DNA of 64,000 nucleotides from assembly GCF_001905725.1 (NCBI RefSeq), contig NZ_LIWB01000003.1, forward strand, positions 395,575 to 459,574, in the 5' to 3' direction. This document shows, piece after piece, positions 1 through 8,426 of this stretch (positions are counted from its first letter, which is position 1; every line of letters begins with the position of its first letter). A program made the translations under genes and the position numbers. The notes below the pieces were generated by a model, which was not told the origin of the DNA, searched no databases, and was given only the letters and a program-made list of their open reading frames with translations. Origin of the DNA: Streptomyces sp. CB02400. GTDB lineage: Bacteria > Actinomycetota > Actinomycetes > Streptomycetales > Streptomycetaceae.

Positions 1-23
1 GGAAAAACGAGGGTGGGCCGGAC

Positions 24-1616
24 ATGGATGTGATGCCGCTGCTGTTGCTGGTGGCGGGCAGCGCCGCGATCGCCGCGGCCGCCCGGCGCACCCCGGTGCC
101 GCCACCGCTGCTGCTGGTCGCCGCCGGACTGGCGGTCAGCTACCTCCCCGGCGTGCCCGAGTACACGCTCGATCCGCACATCGTCCTGCCGCTCATCCTG
201 CCCCCGCTGCTGCACACGGCGGCCACCGACAGCTCCTACCTCGACCTGCGGGCGCAACTGCGGCCGGTGGCGCTGCTGTCGGTGGGGTACGTGCTGTTCG
301 CGACGTTCGCCGTCGGCTGGCTCCTGTACCTGATCGTGCCGGGCCTGCCGCTGACCGCGGCGCTGGTGTTCGGCGCCGTGGTGGCTCCGCCGGACGCGGT
401 CGCGGCGACGGCGGTGGCACGCCGGGTGGGCCTGCCGTCCCGGATCACCACCATCCTCCAGGGCGAGTCCCTGCTGAACGACGCCACCGCGATCACCGCG
501 TTCCGGGTGGCCGTGGCGGCCGCGGTCGGCGAGGGCGCCACCTGGGCCGGGGGAGTCGGCGAGTTCCTGCTCGCCGCGGTCGGCGGGCTGGCGGTCGGCC
601 TGGTGCTGATGGCACCGCTGCACTGGCTGCGCACCCACGTGAAGGAGGCGCTGCTGCAGAACACGCTCTCCCTGCTGATCCCGTTCGTCGCCTACGCCGC
701 CGCCGAGCAGGTGCACGCCTCCGGAGTCATCGCCGTGGTGGTCGTCGCCCTCTACCTGGGGCACCGCGCGTGGGAGGTCGACTTCGCCACCCGCCTCCAG
801 GAGGACGCGGTGTGGAAGATGGTCGCGTTCGTCCTGGAGTCCGCGGTGTTCGCGCTGATCGGACTGCAACTGCCCGTCGTCCTGAGAGGACTCGGCGAGT
901 ACGAGGGCGTCGACGCCGCCTGGTACGCGGTCGCCGTCTTCGTGGTGGTTGTCGTGATCCGGTTCCTCTGGGTGTACCCGGCGACCTGGCTGCCGCCGAT
1001 GCTGTCGGCGAAGATCAGGGAACGCGAGGGGAGCCCCGGCTGGAAGGCGCCGTTCGTCATCGCCTGGGCCGGAATGCGGGGCGTGGTCTCGCTGGCCATC
1101 GCCTTCTCGATCCCGGTCGCCGCCGAGGGCGAGGACTTCCCGCAGCGCAACCTGCTGCTCTTCCTGACCTTCACCACCGTCATCGGCACCCTGGTCGTGC
1201 AAGGGCTGACGCTGCCCCCGCTGATCCGGGTGCTCAAGCTCCCCGGACGCGACGCGCAGGCCGAGACCCTGGCCGAGGCCAACGCCCAGGCGCAGGCCTC
1301 CCGGATCGCCGAGCAGCGCCTGGACGAGCTCCTCGCCGACGAGCGCAACGCCCTGCCCGCACCGCTCGCCGAACGTCTGCGCACCGTCCTGGAGCGCCGC
1401 CGCAACGCCGTCTGGGAACGGCTCGGGCAGGTCAACCCGGTCACCGGGGAGTCGGTGGACGACACCTACCGGAGGCTGTCACGGGAGATGATCAGCGCGG
1501 AGCGCGAGGTGTTCGTCCGACTGCGCGACGGCCGTTACATCGACGACGAGATGCTGCGCACGCTGCTGCGCCGACTGGACCTGGAGGAGGCGGCGGCGTT
1601 CCGGGAGACGACCTAG
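24..1616 (+). CDS. Na+/H+ antiporter, CPA1 family
   Basis: 530-residue integral membrane protein that probably exchanges Na+ (or K+) for H+ at the cytoplasmic membrane. About the first 410 residues are alternating hydrophobic segments (roughly 12). They include the family signature GESLLNDATAI near residue 150 and the APPDAVAATAVARR segment just before it, which holds the conserved acidic residues of CPA1 exchangers. The last ~115 residues are hydrophilic and charged (AEQRLDELLADERNALPAPL), a cytosolic regulatory tail usual for actinobacterial members. The ATG is preceded by GAGGG about 10 bases upstream. It faces the next gene convergently. Ion specificity cannot be read from the sequence. 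Confidence 0.9.
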   Translation: MDVMPLLLLVAGSAAIAAAARRTPVPPPLLLVAAGLAVSYLPGVPEYTLDPHIVLPLILPPLLHTAATDSSYLDLRAQLRPVALLSVGYVLFATFAVGWLLYLIVPGLPLTAALVFGAVVAPPDAVAATAVARRVGLPSRITTILQGESLLNDATAITAFRVAVAAAVGEGATWAGGVGEFLLAAVGGLAVGLVLMAPLHWLRTHVKEALLQNTLSLLIPFVAYAAAEQVHASGVIAVVVVALYLGHRAWEVDFATRLQEDAVWKMVAFVLESAVFALIGLQLPVVLRGLGEYEGVDAAWYAVAVFVVVVVIRFLWVYPATWLPPMLSAKIREREGSPGWKAPFVIAWAGMRGVVSLAIAFSIPVAAEGEDFPQRNLLLFLTFTTVIGTLVVQGLTLPPLIRVLKLPGRDAQAETLAEANAQAQASRIAEQRLDELLADERNALPAPLAERLRTVLERRRNAVWERLGQVNPVTGESVDDTYRRLSREMISAEREVFVRLRDGRYIDDEMLRTLLRRLDLEEAAAFRETT

Positions 1617-1708
1617 CCGCCTGGGGCCCGTCCGGCGGATCGAGCCGGAGGGAACCGGCGGCGCCTTGCGGCCCAGGTGAGTGGGGTCCGGCGCGCCGCA
1701 GACGGACG

Positions 1709-1731
1709 TGCCGGACTGCGCGTCTCCGGCA
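1709..1731. terminator. Possible bidirectional stem-loop between convergent genes
   Basis: TGCCGGA (1709-1715) and TCCGGCA (1725-1731) form a 7-bp stem with a 9-nt loop in the 133-bp gap between the convergent antiporter and PLP-enzyme genes. There is no T-tract, which is common in Streptomyces. Placement supports a terminator; the stem is short. Confidence 0.4.
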
Positions 1732-1749
1732 TGATCCGCCGGACCGGCC

Positions 1750-2670
1750 CTAGAGGAAGGGCCGTCCGGTGATCACCGCGGCGACCGTGCTCCCGCGCGG
1801 GAACGCGTCCTCCTCCGCCAGGGCGACAAGGGCGTAAAGCAACTTGGCGACATAGAGACGTTCGACCGGGATGCCGTGGCGGTGCTCGAAGTCCTCGGCG
1901 AACGCGTCGAGTTCCGGGGGGACACGGGCGTAGCCGCCGAAGTGGAAGCGGTCGTCGAGGCTCCAGTCGCCGCGCGGGCCGTCGAACGCCTCGCTCTGCA
2001 GGGCCCGTATGTCATCGGTCAGGAAGCCGCCCTTGAGCACGGGTATGCCCAGTGCGCGCGTCCCGTCGCCGAGCCCGGCGGCCAGTCCGGCCAGCGTGCC
2101 GCCGGTGCCGCAGGCCACCGCCGCCACGTCCGCCCGGCCGGCCAGCTCCTCCCCGAGCGCCCGGCAGCCGCGCACGGCGGCGGGGTTGCTGCCGCCCTCG
2201 GGCACGACGTACGCGTCCTCGGCGTCCGCCGCGCGGAGCACGGCCGCCAGGGTCTCCGGCTCGGTCTTGCGGCGGTACGTCGACCGGTCGACGAAGTGCA
2301 GCCGCATCCCGTCGGCCGCGCACCGGGCCAGCGAGGGATTGAGGGGGCGGCCGGCGAGTTCCTGCCCGCGCACCACGCCGACCGTGCGCAGGCCGAGCAG
2401 CCGGCCGGCGGCGGCCGTGGCGCGCAGGTGGTTGGAGTACGCGCCGCCGAAGGTGAGCACGGTCCGTCCGGCCGCCTCGTCGAGGTTCGGCGCGAGCTTG
2501 CGCCACTTGTTGCCGACCAGTTCGGGGTGGATCAGATCGTCCCGCTTCAGCAGGAGCCGCACCCCGTGCCGCTCGAACCGCTGGTCCGTGACCTCCCGCA
2601 GCGGGGAGGGCAGCCGTGGGCGCAGGCCCGCGAGGGCGTCGCGGGGGTCGGGGTCGTCGGAGCCGGTCAC
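1750..2670 (-). CDS. PLP-dependent 1-aminocyclopropane-1-carboxylate deaminase / D-cysteine desulfhydrase family
   Basis: 306-residue fold-type II PLP enzyme. The NKWRKL segment near residue 50 holds the Schiff-base lysine in the usual context of the ACC deaminase/D-cysteine desulfhydrase family. [19 protein letters not shown] is the substrate/phosphate region and [13 protein letters not shown] the PLP-phosphate glycine loop. The reaction is probably deamination of ACC or release of H2S from D-cysteine; the two activities cannot be separated by eye. The GTG at 2670 is chosen because it overlaps the stop of the upstream membrane-protein gene as GTGA, implying coupled translation. A longer reading upstream would overlap that gene extensively and is rejected. 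Confidence 0.85.
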   Translation of the reverse strand: MTGSDDPDPRDALAGLRPRLPSPLREVTDQRFERHGVRLLLKRDDLIHPELVGNKWRKLAPNLDEAAGRTVLTFGGAYSNHLRATAAAGRLLGLRTVGVVRGQELAGRPLNPSLARCAADGMRLHFVDRSTYRRKTEPETLAAVLRAADAEDAYVVPEGGSNPAAVRGCRALGEELAGRADVAAVACGTGGTLAGLAAGLGDGTRALGIPVLKGGFLTDDIRALQSEAFDGPRGDWSLDDRFHFGGYARVPPELDAFAEDFEHRHGIPVERLYVAKLLYALVALAEEDAFPRGSTVAAVITGRPFL

Positions 2671-3104
2671 CGGGCCATTGTCGCCTGCGGCTCCTCGCGG
2701 CCTCGGCGGCGCCTGCCGCCGCGGTCGCGGAGCACGTCGATCAGGGAGGGGCCGCCCCGCAGGCACCACAGCGCGATCACCGGGTCGCAGATCGCGCAGC
2801 CCAGGGACGACGTGTGGGCGAACGGGATGATGGGGTTGCCCTTGATGTGGTGGACGACGTCCCACGCGGTGTGCAGCAGCCAGCCGACGCCGATGAACGT
2901 CCAGGAGTCCAGGCCGCGGAACGCGACATAGGTGACCAGCGCCGTGAAGGCGAACTCCCAGCCGCCCAGCCCGCCGCCGCTGAGGTAGGCGGCGCCCGCA
3001 CCGGCGACCATGAGGGCGTTCAGGCGCCGCCGGTGCGGTTCACGGACGAGGGACATCAGCAGGGCGTAGAGGACACCGATGCCGACCGGGGCGACGTACT
3101 GCAT
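2667..3104 (-). CDS. DUF6010-like small integral membrane protein
   Basis: 145 residues with about four hydrophobic helices. It shows the conserved-looking blocks [20 protein letters not shown] and [15 protein letters not shown], whose histidines and cysteines could bind metal, and an Arg-rich C-terminus. The length and the [15 protein letters not shown] motifs fit the DUF6010 family, which has no known function. It is the first gene of a two-gene unit, and its stop overlaps the start of the PLP enzyme by four bases. A functional link between the two is inference only. Confidence 0.75.
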   Translation of the reverse strand: MQYVAPVGIGVLYALLMSLVREPHRRRLNALMVAGAGAAYLSGGGLGGWEFAFTALVTYVAFRGLDSWTFIGVGWLLHTAWDVVHHIKGNPIIPFAHTSSLGCAICDPVIALWCLRGGPSLIDVLRDRGGRRRRGREEPQATMAR

Positions 3105-3245
3105 GGCGAGGCCTTTTCCTGGGACCGTCAGGGACGTTTCACCACGCTAGGAGCGGGCCGCCACGGGCCCCAGGGGAGCGAGCGACAGGTTCCAACGGGT
3201 TGTCGCCAGCCAGGCCGTGCGCCGTCGCGCCCGTGCGCCCGCACG

Positions 3246-3836
3246 TCACTTCAGCCGGTCGCCGATCCGTTTCCTCATCGAGCCCATCGTGAACCCGCGC
3301 GGGTCCACCTTCCCCGGCTGCCACTCCCTGTGCCCGATCACCGACCGTTCGTTCCAGCCGTGATGACGGCACACGGCGGCCGCGGCCCTCTCGATGGCCT
3401 CCAGCTGGGCCGCCGGCCAGGGGTCCTCGCCGTCGCCGAGGTTCTCGCACTCGAAGCCGTAGAAGTGCCGGTTGCCGTCGGTGTTCGCCTCGTTGTCCTT
3501 CGGCAGCTCCCTTTCGGCGATCACCGCGCGGAGCACGTCGTCGTCGCCGAGCCCGGCGTGGTTGGCCCTGCCGTAGCCGACGAGGTGGACCCGGCCGTCC
3601 TTGGTGATGACGCCGTGGCACAGGGGCCCGGGCAGACCCTCGTAGCCCTTGCGGCAGATGTCGACCGTGCGGGCGCTGCCCTTGGTCACGGTGTGGTGGA
3701 TCATCACGCCGTGCACCGGGCCCCAGGGGCCCTTGTGGTTGCGGTTGTGGTCGCGCCAGTCGCCGACCTCGACGACCGTGAGACCTTCCGCCTTCAGAGC
3801 GCGCAGGAACGCGCTCGCGGACATGGGTGGGGCCAT
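3246..3836 (-). CDS. N-acetylmuramoyl-L-alanine amidase, PGRP/amidase_2 fold
   Basis: 196-residue zinc amidase that cleaves the bond between N-acetylmuramic acid and the stem peptide of peptidoglycan. Zinc ligands are visible as HGVMIHHT (about residue 46), GHREW (about residue 168) and the following VDP aspartate. The FYGFECEN segment is the typical central strand. No signal peptide is evident, so export or lysis-linked release is unclear. The catalytic domain fills nearly the whole chain with no cell-wall binding repeats. It is a single gene, divergent from the encapsulin operon, and no phage genes adjoin it. Confidence 0.88.
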   Translation of the reverse strand: MAPPMSASAFLRALKAEGLTVVEVGDWRDHNRNHKGPWGPVHGVMIHHTVTKGSARTVDICRKGYEGLPGPLCHGVITKDGRVHLVGYGRANHAGLGDDDVLRAVIAERELPKDNEANTDGNRHFYGFECENLGDGEDPWPAAQLEAIERAAAAVCRHHGWNERSVIGHREWQPGKVDPRGFTMGSMRKRIGDRLK

Positions 3837-4130
3837 GACCGCCCTCCTTCGTGCCGGGCGGCGGCCGCCCTTCGCAACCGCTCGCTACCGGGCCTATACC
3901 TAAAAGGAGCGAGTTCAACTACTCGTCCGTCTCCTGTGCGAGCCGATCCGGACAATTTCCTTCCGGTACGGTGCCGTCGAACGAGTGCTCATGCCTGCCC
4001 AGTCCTCCCAAGATCCAATCCCGCTCGATCGGGTAATGGTGCGCGCACGCTGCGTAAGGAAGGCTTGATCGCGCAATGCCACGCCCGGCGCGGCCGGGTG
4101 CGGGATCACCATTGGGGAGGGCAATTCTCT
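3837..4130. promoter_or_regulatory. Divergent promoter region between amidase and encapsulin genes
   Basis: 294 bp without a convincing gene. It is noticeably less GC-rich around 3895-3970 and 4005-4060 than the surrounding coding DNA. An inverted repeat CGAGT-N6-ACTCG lies near 3910-3925. A GGGAGG ribosome site sits about 10 bases before the encapsulin ATG. The position implies promoters in both directions; no sigma class can be assigned with confidence. Confidence 0.5.
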
Positions 4131-5534
4131 ATGTCGGTAGGCGAAGAGGTCCGCACGGAGCAGGCCAGGCAGCAGCAGAGCCTCGGTACGGCGGCCGCGC
4201 GGAACCTGGCCACCACGACCAAGTCCGTGCCGCAGATGCAGGAGATCAGCTCACGCTGGCTGCTGCGCATGCTGCCCTGGGCCGACGTGCAGGGCGGTAC
4301 ATACCGTGTCAACCGGCGGCTGACGTACGCCGTGGGTGATGGCCGGATCACGTTCGTGAAGACCGGCGACCGCGTCGAGATCATCCCCGCGGAGCTGGGC
4401 GAGCTTCCGGTGCTGCGGTCGTACGAGGACGAGGAGGTGCTGACCGAGCTGGCCGCCCGCTGCCGGCAGCAGGAGATCGAGGCCGGTCAGGTCATCGCCT
4501 CCTTCGGCAGCCCGGCCGACGAGGTGTACCTGCTGGCGCACGGCAGGGTGGAGCGGGTCGGCACCGGCCCCTACGGCGACGACGAGTCCCTCGGAGTCCT
4601 CGCCGACGGCGCCTACTTCGGCGAACAGGCGCTGCTGGGCGAGGACGCCATCTGGGAGTACACCGCCCGCGCCCTCACCGCCTGCACCGTGCTCGTGCTG
4701 CCGCGCGAGGCCGTCGAACAGGTCGCCGAGCGGTCGGACACCCTGCGCGAACACCTCAGCCGGCGGCTCACGGTCCCCGGGCAGCGCACCAACAAATACG
4801 GCGAGAAGGAGATCGACCTCTCGGCCGGTCACAGCGGAGAGCCGGACATCCCGCACACCTTCGTCGACTACGAGGCCAGGCCGCGCGAGTACGAACTCAG
4901 CGTCGCCCAGACCGTGCTGCGCATCCACACCCGCGTGGCCGACCTCTACAACCAGCCCATGAACCAGACGGAGCAGCAGATCCGGCTGACCGTCGAGGCA
5001 CTGAAGGAGCGCCAGGAGCACGAACTCGTCAACAACCGCGACTTCGGCCTGCTCCACAACTGCGAGTACGACCAGCGGATCCAGCCGCACAACGGCGTGC
5101 CGAGCCCCGACGACATGGACGAACTGCTCAGCAGGCGGCGCGGGACCAGGCTGCTGCTCGCCCACCCGCGCGCGATCGCCGCGTTCGGCCGCGAGCTCAA
5201 CAAGCGGGGACTCGTCCCCGAGACCATCGACATGGGCGGCAACCGCATCCCCACCTGGCGGGGGGTGCCGATCTTCCCGTGCAACAAGATCCCGGTGACC
5301 GAGGCCCGGACGACCTCCATCATCGCCCTGCGTACCGGTGAGGAGGAGCAGGGCGTCATCGGACTGCGGGCCGCCGGCATCCCCGACGAGATCGAGCCGA
5401 GTCTGTCCGTGCGGTTCATGGGCATCAACGAACAGGCCATCATCAAGTACCTGGTCACGGCCTACTACTCGGCCGCGGTCCTGGTGCCGGACGCGCTCGG
5501 CGTCCTGGAGAACGTCGAGATCGGCCGTTGGTGA
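4131..5534 (+). CDS. eshA: Family 2B encapsulin shell protein with cyclic-nucleotide-binding domain (EshA/SrpI-like)
   Basis: 467 residues, the length of the EshA/SrpI-type family 2B encapsulins that assemble HK97-fold icosahedral shells. A long N-terminal arm (about 1-50, ending [17 protein letters not shown]) precedes an inserted cNMP-binding domain at about 95-205 ([20 protein letters not shown] ... YFGEQALLG). The rest is the shell core, ending in the conserved [12 protein letters not shown] tail. The phosphate-cassette arginine normally seen after GExAL is not obvious here ([10 protein letters not shown]), so nucleotide binding is uncertain. Family 2B shells load terpenoid and other enzymes through disordered N-termini. 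The next gene, 136 bp downstream on the same strand, fits that role. In S. griseus and S. coelicolor EshA proteins affect differentiation and antibiotic production. The symbol marks homology only. Confidence 0.9.
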   Translation: MSVGEEVRTEQARQQQSLGTAAARNLATTTKSVPQMQEISSRWLLRMLPWADVQGGTYRVNRRLTYAVGDGRITFVKTGDRVEIIPAELGELPVLRSYEDEEVLTELAARCRQQEIEAGQVIASFGSPADEVYLLAHGRVERVGTGPYGDDESLGVLADGAYFGEQALLGEDAIWEYTARALTACTVLVLPREAVEQVAERSDTLREHLSRRLTVPGQRTNKYGEKEIDLSAGHSGEPDIPHTFVDYEARPREYELSVAQTVLRIHTRVADLYNQPMNQTEQQIRLTVEALKERQEHELVNNRDFGLLHNCEYDQRIQPHNGVPSPDDMDELLSRRRGTRLLLAHPRAIAAFGRELNKRGLVPETIDMGGNRIPTWRGVPIFPCNKIPVTEARTTSIIALRTGEEEQGVIGLRAAGIPDEIEPSLSVRFMGINEQAIIKYLVTAYYSAAVLVPDALGVLENVEIGRW

Positions 5535-5670
5535 CGACCTGCCGCCGGCTCCCGCCCCGCACGCCGTGTCCCCGCCCGCCCGGGCGGGTACACCTCGGAG
5601 GTACGCGCTCGACGGGTGCGGAAGCGCCACACCTCCGCTCCTTCACCGAGCCGGTCCCAGGGGGAAGCCG

Positions 5671-6783
5671 ATGACGGAGTCCATCACGGAGCCGAAGACG
5701 GGGCTCACGGCGGAGAGCACGGCCGAGATGCCGGCGGTGCCAGAGCAACGGCCCGGTGACGGGCACGAGGCGACGATGCTGCTGGAGCGGGCGCGGGCCG
5801 CGGTCGACCCGGTGCTGCGGGCCGCCCTCGGCTCGCTGCCCGGCCCGATGCGCCGCGTCGCGCTCTACCACTTCGGCTGGGAACAGGCGGACGGCACCCC
5901 TGCCGGGGGCGGTTCGGGCAAGGCGATCCGCCCCGCCCTGGTGCTCGCCGCGGCCTCCGCCCTGGGCGGGCCCGTGGCCCGGGCGTCCGCTGTACGGGCG
6001 GCTGCCGCCGTGGAACTGATCCACAACTTCACGCTGTTGCACGACGACGTGATGGACCGGGACACCACCCGTCGCCACCGGCCCACCGCCTGGACGGTGT
6101 TCGGGGACGCCGACGCGATCCTCGCCGGGGACGCCCTCCAGGCGCTCGCCCTGCGGCTGCTCGCCGTGGATCCCCATCCGGCGGCCTCGGCGGCGGCGGC
6201 CCGGCTCGCGGACTGCGTGGTCGAGCTGTGCGCGGGGCAGCACGCCGACACGGCCATGGAGCAGCGGGGCCCCGACGAGGTCACCCTCGCCGAGACGCTC
6301 GCCATGGCCGAGGCCAAGACCGGCGCCCTGCTCGGCTGCGCCTGTGCGATCGGGGCGCTGTACGCGGACGCCCAGGACGCGGACGTGGTGGCGCTGGACG
6401 GGTTCGGCCGGGAGGCGGGACTGGCCTTCCAGCTCATCGACGACGTGATCGGCATATGGGGCGATCCGCGCCGCACCGGCAAGCCGGCCGGCGCGGATCT
6501 GGCCGCCCGCAAGAAGTCGTTGCCGGTGGTCGCCGCGCTCACCTCCGGCACTCCGGAGGCCGCCGAACTCGCCGCCGTGTACGCGACCCCGCATCACAAG
6601 GAGGACGACCTGGAGGAGATCGCGCTGGCCGTGGAGCGGGCGGGCGGCCGGGACTGGGCGCAGACCCAGGCGGCCGACCGGATGGCCCGGGCGATGCAGG
6701 AAGTGGCCCGCGCGGTCCCCGATCCGGAGGCGGCGGGCGGGCTGCTGGCCCTGGCCGAGTTCGTGACACGGCGCACCACCTGA
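5671..6783 (+). CDS. Polyprenyl (isoprenyl) diphosphate synthase, candidate encapsulin cargo
   Basis: 370-residue all-alpha prenyltransferase that condenses isopentenyl diphosphate onto allylic diphosphates. The first aspartate-rich motif is HDDVMDRD with downstream RR-like residues (TTRRHRPT); the second is LIDDVIGIWGD. Both bind Mg-diphosphate. Residues 1-33 (MTESITEPKTGLTAESTAEM and following) are Glu/Thr/Pro-rich and look disordered, an extension expected of cargo loaded into family 2B encapsulins. The ATG at 5671 follows AGGGGGAAG. The shell gene ends 136 bp upstream on the same strand. Product chain length is not predictable here; no terpene cyclase lies nearby. Two hairpins follow, so the operon appears to end here. 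Confidence 0.9.
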   Translation: MTESITEPKTGLTAESTAEMPAVPEQRPGDGHEATMLLERARAAVDPVLRAALGSLPGPMRRVALYHFGWEQADGTPAGGGSGKAIRPALVLAAASALGGPVARASAVRAAAAVELIHNFTLLHDDVMDRDTTRRHRPTAWTVFGDADAILAGDALQALALRLLAVDPHPAASAAAARLADCVVELCAGQHADTAMEQRGPDEVTLAETLAMAEAKTGALLGCACAIGALYADAQDADVVALDGFGREAGLAFQLIDDVIGIWGDPRRTGKPAGADLAARKKSLPVVAALTSGTPEAAELAAVYATPHHKEDDLEEIALAVERAGGRDWAQTQAADRMARAMQEVARAVPDPEAAGGLLALAEFVTRRTT

Positions 6784-6814
6784 CGGCCCTTCGGCCGTCT
6801 CCCCGGCCCCGGAG

Positions 6815-6855
6815 CCACGGTGCCGTGCGGCTCCTGACCCCGCACGGCACCGTGG
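6815..6855 (+). terminator. Strong hairpin terminator after the encapsulin/prenyltransferase unit
   Basis: A perfect 16-bp stem (6815-6830 with 6840-6855) and 9-nt loop lie 31 bp past the stop. A small ACGGCC-CTTC-GGCCGT hairpin (6783-6798) precedes it at the stop codon itself. There is no T-tract. Confidence 0.75.
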
Positions 6856-6973
6856 TCCCGGCCCGGCGGGTCCCGCACTTCCCCACGATGTGCGGGGCCC
6901 GCCCTCCCCGCGCCCGTCCCGCACTAGGCTCAACGCCCGTACGTTCAGCGACGGTTGAGACGAAGGGGCGGAC

Positions 6974-7588
6974 ATGGGTGTGGCGATCCGGACGGCTGGG
7001 GGCGGAGACCGGGAGCTGATCGTCCGGCTCCTGGACGAGGCGTTCCAGGACGACCCGGTCAGTGGCTGGGTCTTCCCCGGCGACGAGTACCGCCGTACGA
7101 CGCACCACAGGCTCATGGCGGCCTTCACCGACGTCGTGCTCGCCGAGGGGCGTGTCGACCTCGCCGAGGACGGCTCGGCGTGCGCGCTGTGGATGTCCGT
7201 ACCGGCGGACGACCCCGGGCACGGCGAGGAACAGCCGGACGACGACGGTTTCGCGCGGATGCGGCAGGCCGTCGACCCGGACAACGAGCGGGTGGAGCTG
7301 ATCGGCCGGCTCACCGCGGGCATCCACCCCTCGGGACGGGCCCACGCGTACCTGTGGATGATCGGCGTGGCACCCGGCCGCCAGGGCGAGGGGCTCGGCA
7401 CCGCGCTGATCGGCTCCGTCCTCGACCGCTGCGACCGGGAGGGGCTGGCGGCGTACCTGGAGGCGAGCAGCGAGCGCAGTGTCCGGCTGTACCGGCGCCT
7501 CGGCTTCGAGCCGGCCGGTGAGCCCCTGGCCCTCCCGGACGGCCCGTACATGTGGCCCATGTGGCGCGAACCCCGCACCACCGGCTGA
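6974..7588 (+). CDS. GNAT-family N-acetyltransferase
   Basis: 204 residues. The acetyl-CoA site is recognisable as VAPGRQGEGLGTALI (motif A, R/Q-x-x-G-x-G/A) near residue 135, followed by LEASSERSVRLYRRLGF (motif B region). This is typical of GNAT enzymes that acetylate amines. Substrate is unknown; neighbours give no clue. It is a single gene between terminators. Confidence 0.85.
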   Translation: MGVAIRTAGGGDRELIVRLLDEAFQDDPVSGWVFPGDEYRRTTHHRLMAAFTDVVLAEGRVDLAEDGSACALWMSVPADDPGHGEEQPDDDGFARMRQAVDPDNERVELIGRLTAGIHPSGRAHAYLWMIGVAPGRQGEGLGTALIGSVLDRCDREGLAAYLEASSERSVRLYRRLGFEPAGEPLALPDGPYMWPMWREPRTTG

Positions 7589-7732
7589 CGGACCGGCCGG
7601 TCCGGGGCCGGGGAGCCGGCGGTCGGCGGGTCCGGGACCCCGAAAGGGACGTTCGGCCCTGGCCGCCGGCGCGCGTCAGGACTTCACTGGCTCGCGGGTA
7701 GCGCCCGCCGGCCGTACCGAGGGATCCGGCGG

Positions 7733-8302
7733 GTGTCGGACGACGAGGCCGGCGGGGGCGTGACGATGACAACGACGGGCGACGACGGCACGACGGGCGG
7801 GAACATCGCGGTGGTGGGGCACGCCGACCTGACCCCGGACACGCTCCTGCTGGTGGAGTCCGCGTTGCGGACCCGGCTGGCGCGGCGGCCCGCCCCGGCC
7901 GTGGCCATGGTGCGCACCGGCGCGGGAACGCCGCTGGCGTCCGGCCGGGCCGCGCGGGCGTCGGGGTGCCCGCTGGCCGTGGTGCTCCCCACACGTATCG
8001 GGGTGCCCGCCCTGCCGCCCCGGCGGGACCGGATGGCGGCCGGTGAACTGCTCACCCTCGCCGACGAGGTGCGCCTGCTGACCTACGACCCGGTGGACCG
8101 CGACTCCTGCATCGGCGCGGACGAACGGCTCGTCGCCTCCAGCGGTCTCCTCCTGGCCGTCTGGGACGGTTCCCCGTCCAACGGCCGCGACGCCACCGCC
8201 CACCTGGTGACCTACGCCCGCGCCCGGGGCGTCCCCGTGGAGATCGTGTGGCCCGCGGGGGCCGCCCGGGAAGCGCCGTCAGCCCTCCGCGCGGAGGGCT
8301 GA
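7733..8302 (+). CDS. Uncharacterised protein with a SLOG/Rossmann-like nucleotide-binding look
   Basis: 189 residues from a GTG at 7733, with GAGGGA 8 bases upstream; GTG 7760 or ATG 7766 are alternatives. [20 protein letters not shown] near the start and [19 protein letters not shown] plus an [13 protein letters not shown] strand near the end resemble SLOG-type nucleotide-sensing folds. There the GHR-like strand-loop and a D-x-LLAVWDG...G-T segment bind a nucleotide. Function is unknown; the family assignment is tentative. Its last codons lie inside a perfect palindrome that probably terminates transcription. Confidence 0.65.
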   Translation: MSDDEAGGGVTMTTTGDDGTTGGNIAVVGHADLTPDTLLLVESALRTRLARRPAPAVAMVRTGAGTPLASGRAARASGCPLAVVLPTRIGVPALPPRRDRMAAGELLTLADEVRLLTYDPVDRDSCIGADERLVASSGLLLAVWDGSPSNGRDATAHLVTYARARGVPVEIVWPAGAAREAPSALRAEG

Positions 8303-8307
8303 CGGCG
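8274..8307 (+). terminator. 34-bp perfect palindrome spanning the end of the preceding gene
   Basis: Two 17-base arms (8274-8290 and 8291-8307) are perfectly complementary with no spacer. They include the stop codon at 8300-8302 and encode the final residues (SALRAEG). A second weaker hairpin follows at about 8312-8330. It lies before the GTG of the oxidase gene. A terminator or attenuator is the simplest reading. Confidence 0.6.
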
Positions 8308-8426
8308 GCAACAGGGACCATTGGCCCCTGCCCGGAGACCCTCGCAGGGACCCTTCGACCCATGTGGACCCCTCTCCCCGCCGCCGATCATGGGCGCGCG
8401 AAACAGCCTGGGGAGGAAGACGTCCG

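Noticed and set aside
2616..5534. Very long plus-strand open frame covering the encapsulin
   Set aside because: Upstream of 4131 it lacks codon bias, runs opposite three real genes, and the ribosome site and family N-terminus mark ATG 4131.
3246..6783. Prophage, suggested by an amidase beside an HK97-fold shell gene
   Set aside because: No terminase, portal, tail or integrase is seen; the shell is the EshA/SrpI-type encapsulin with a cNMP domain.
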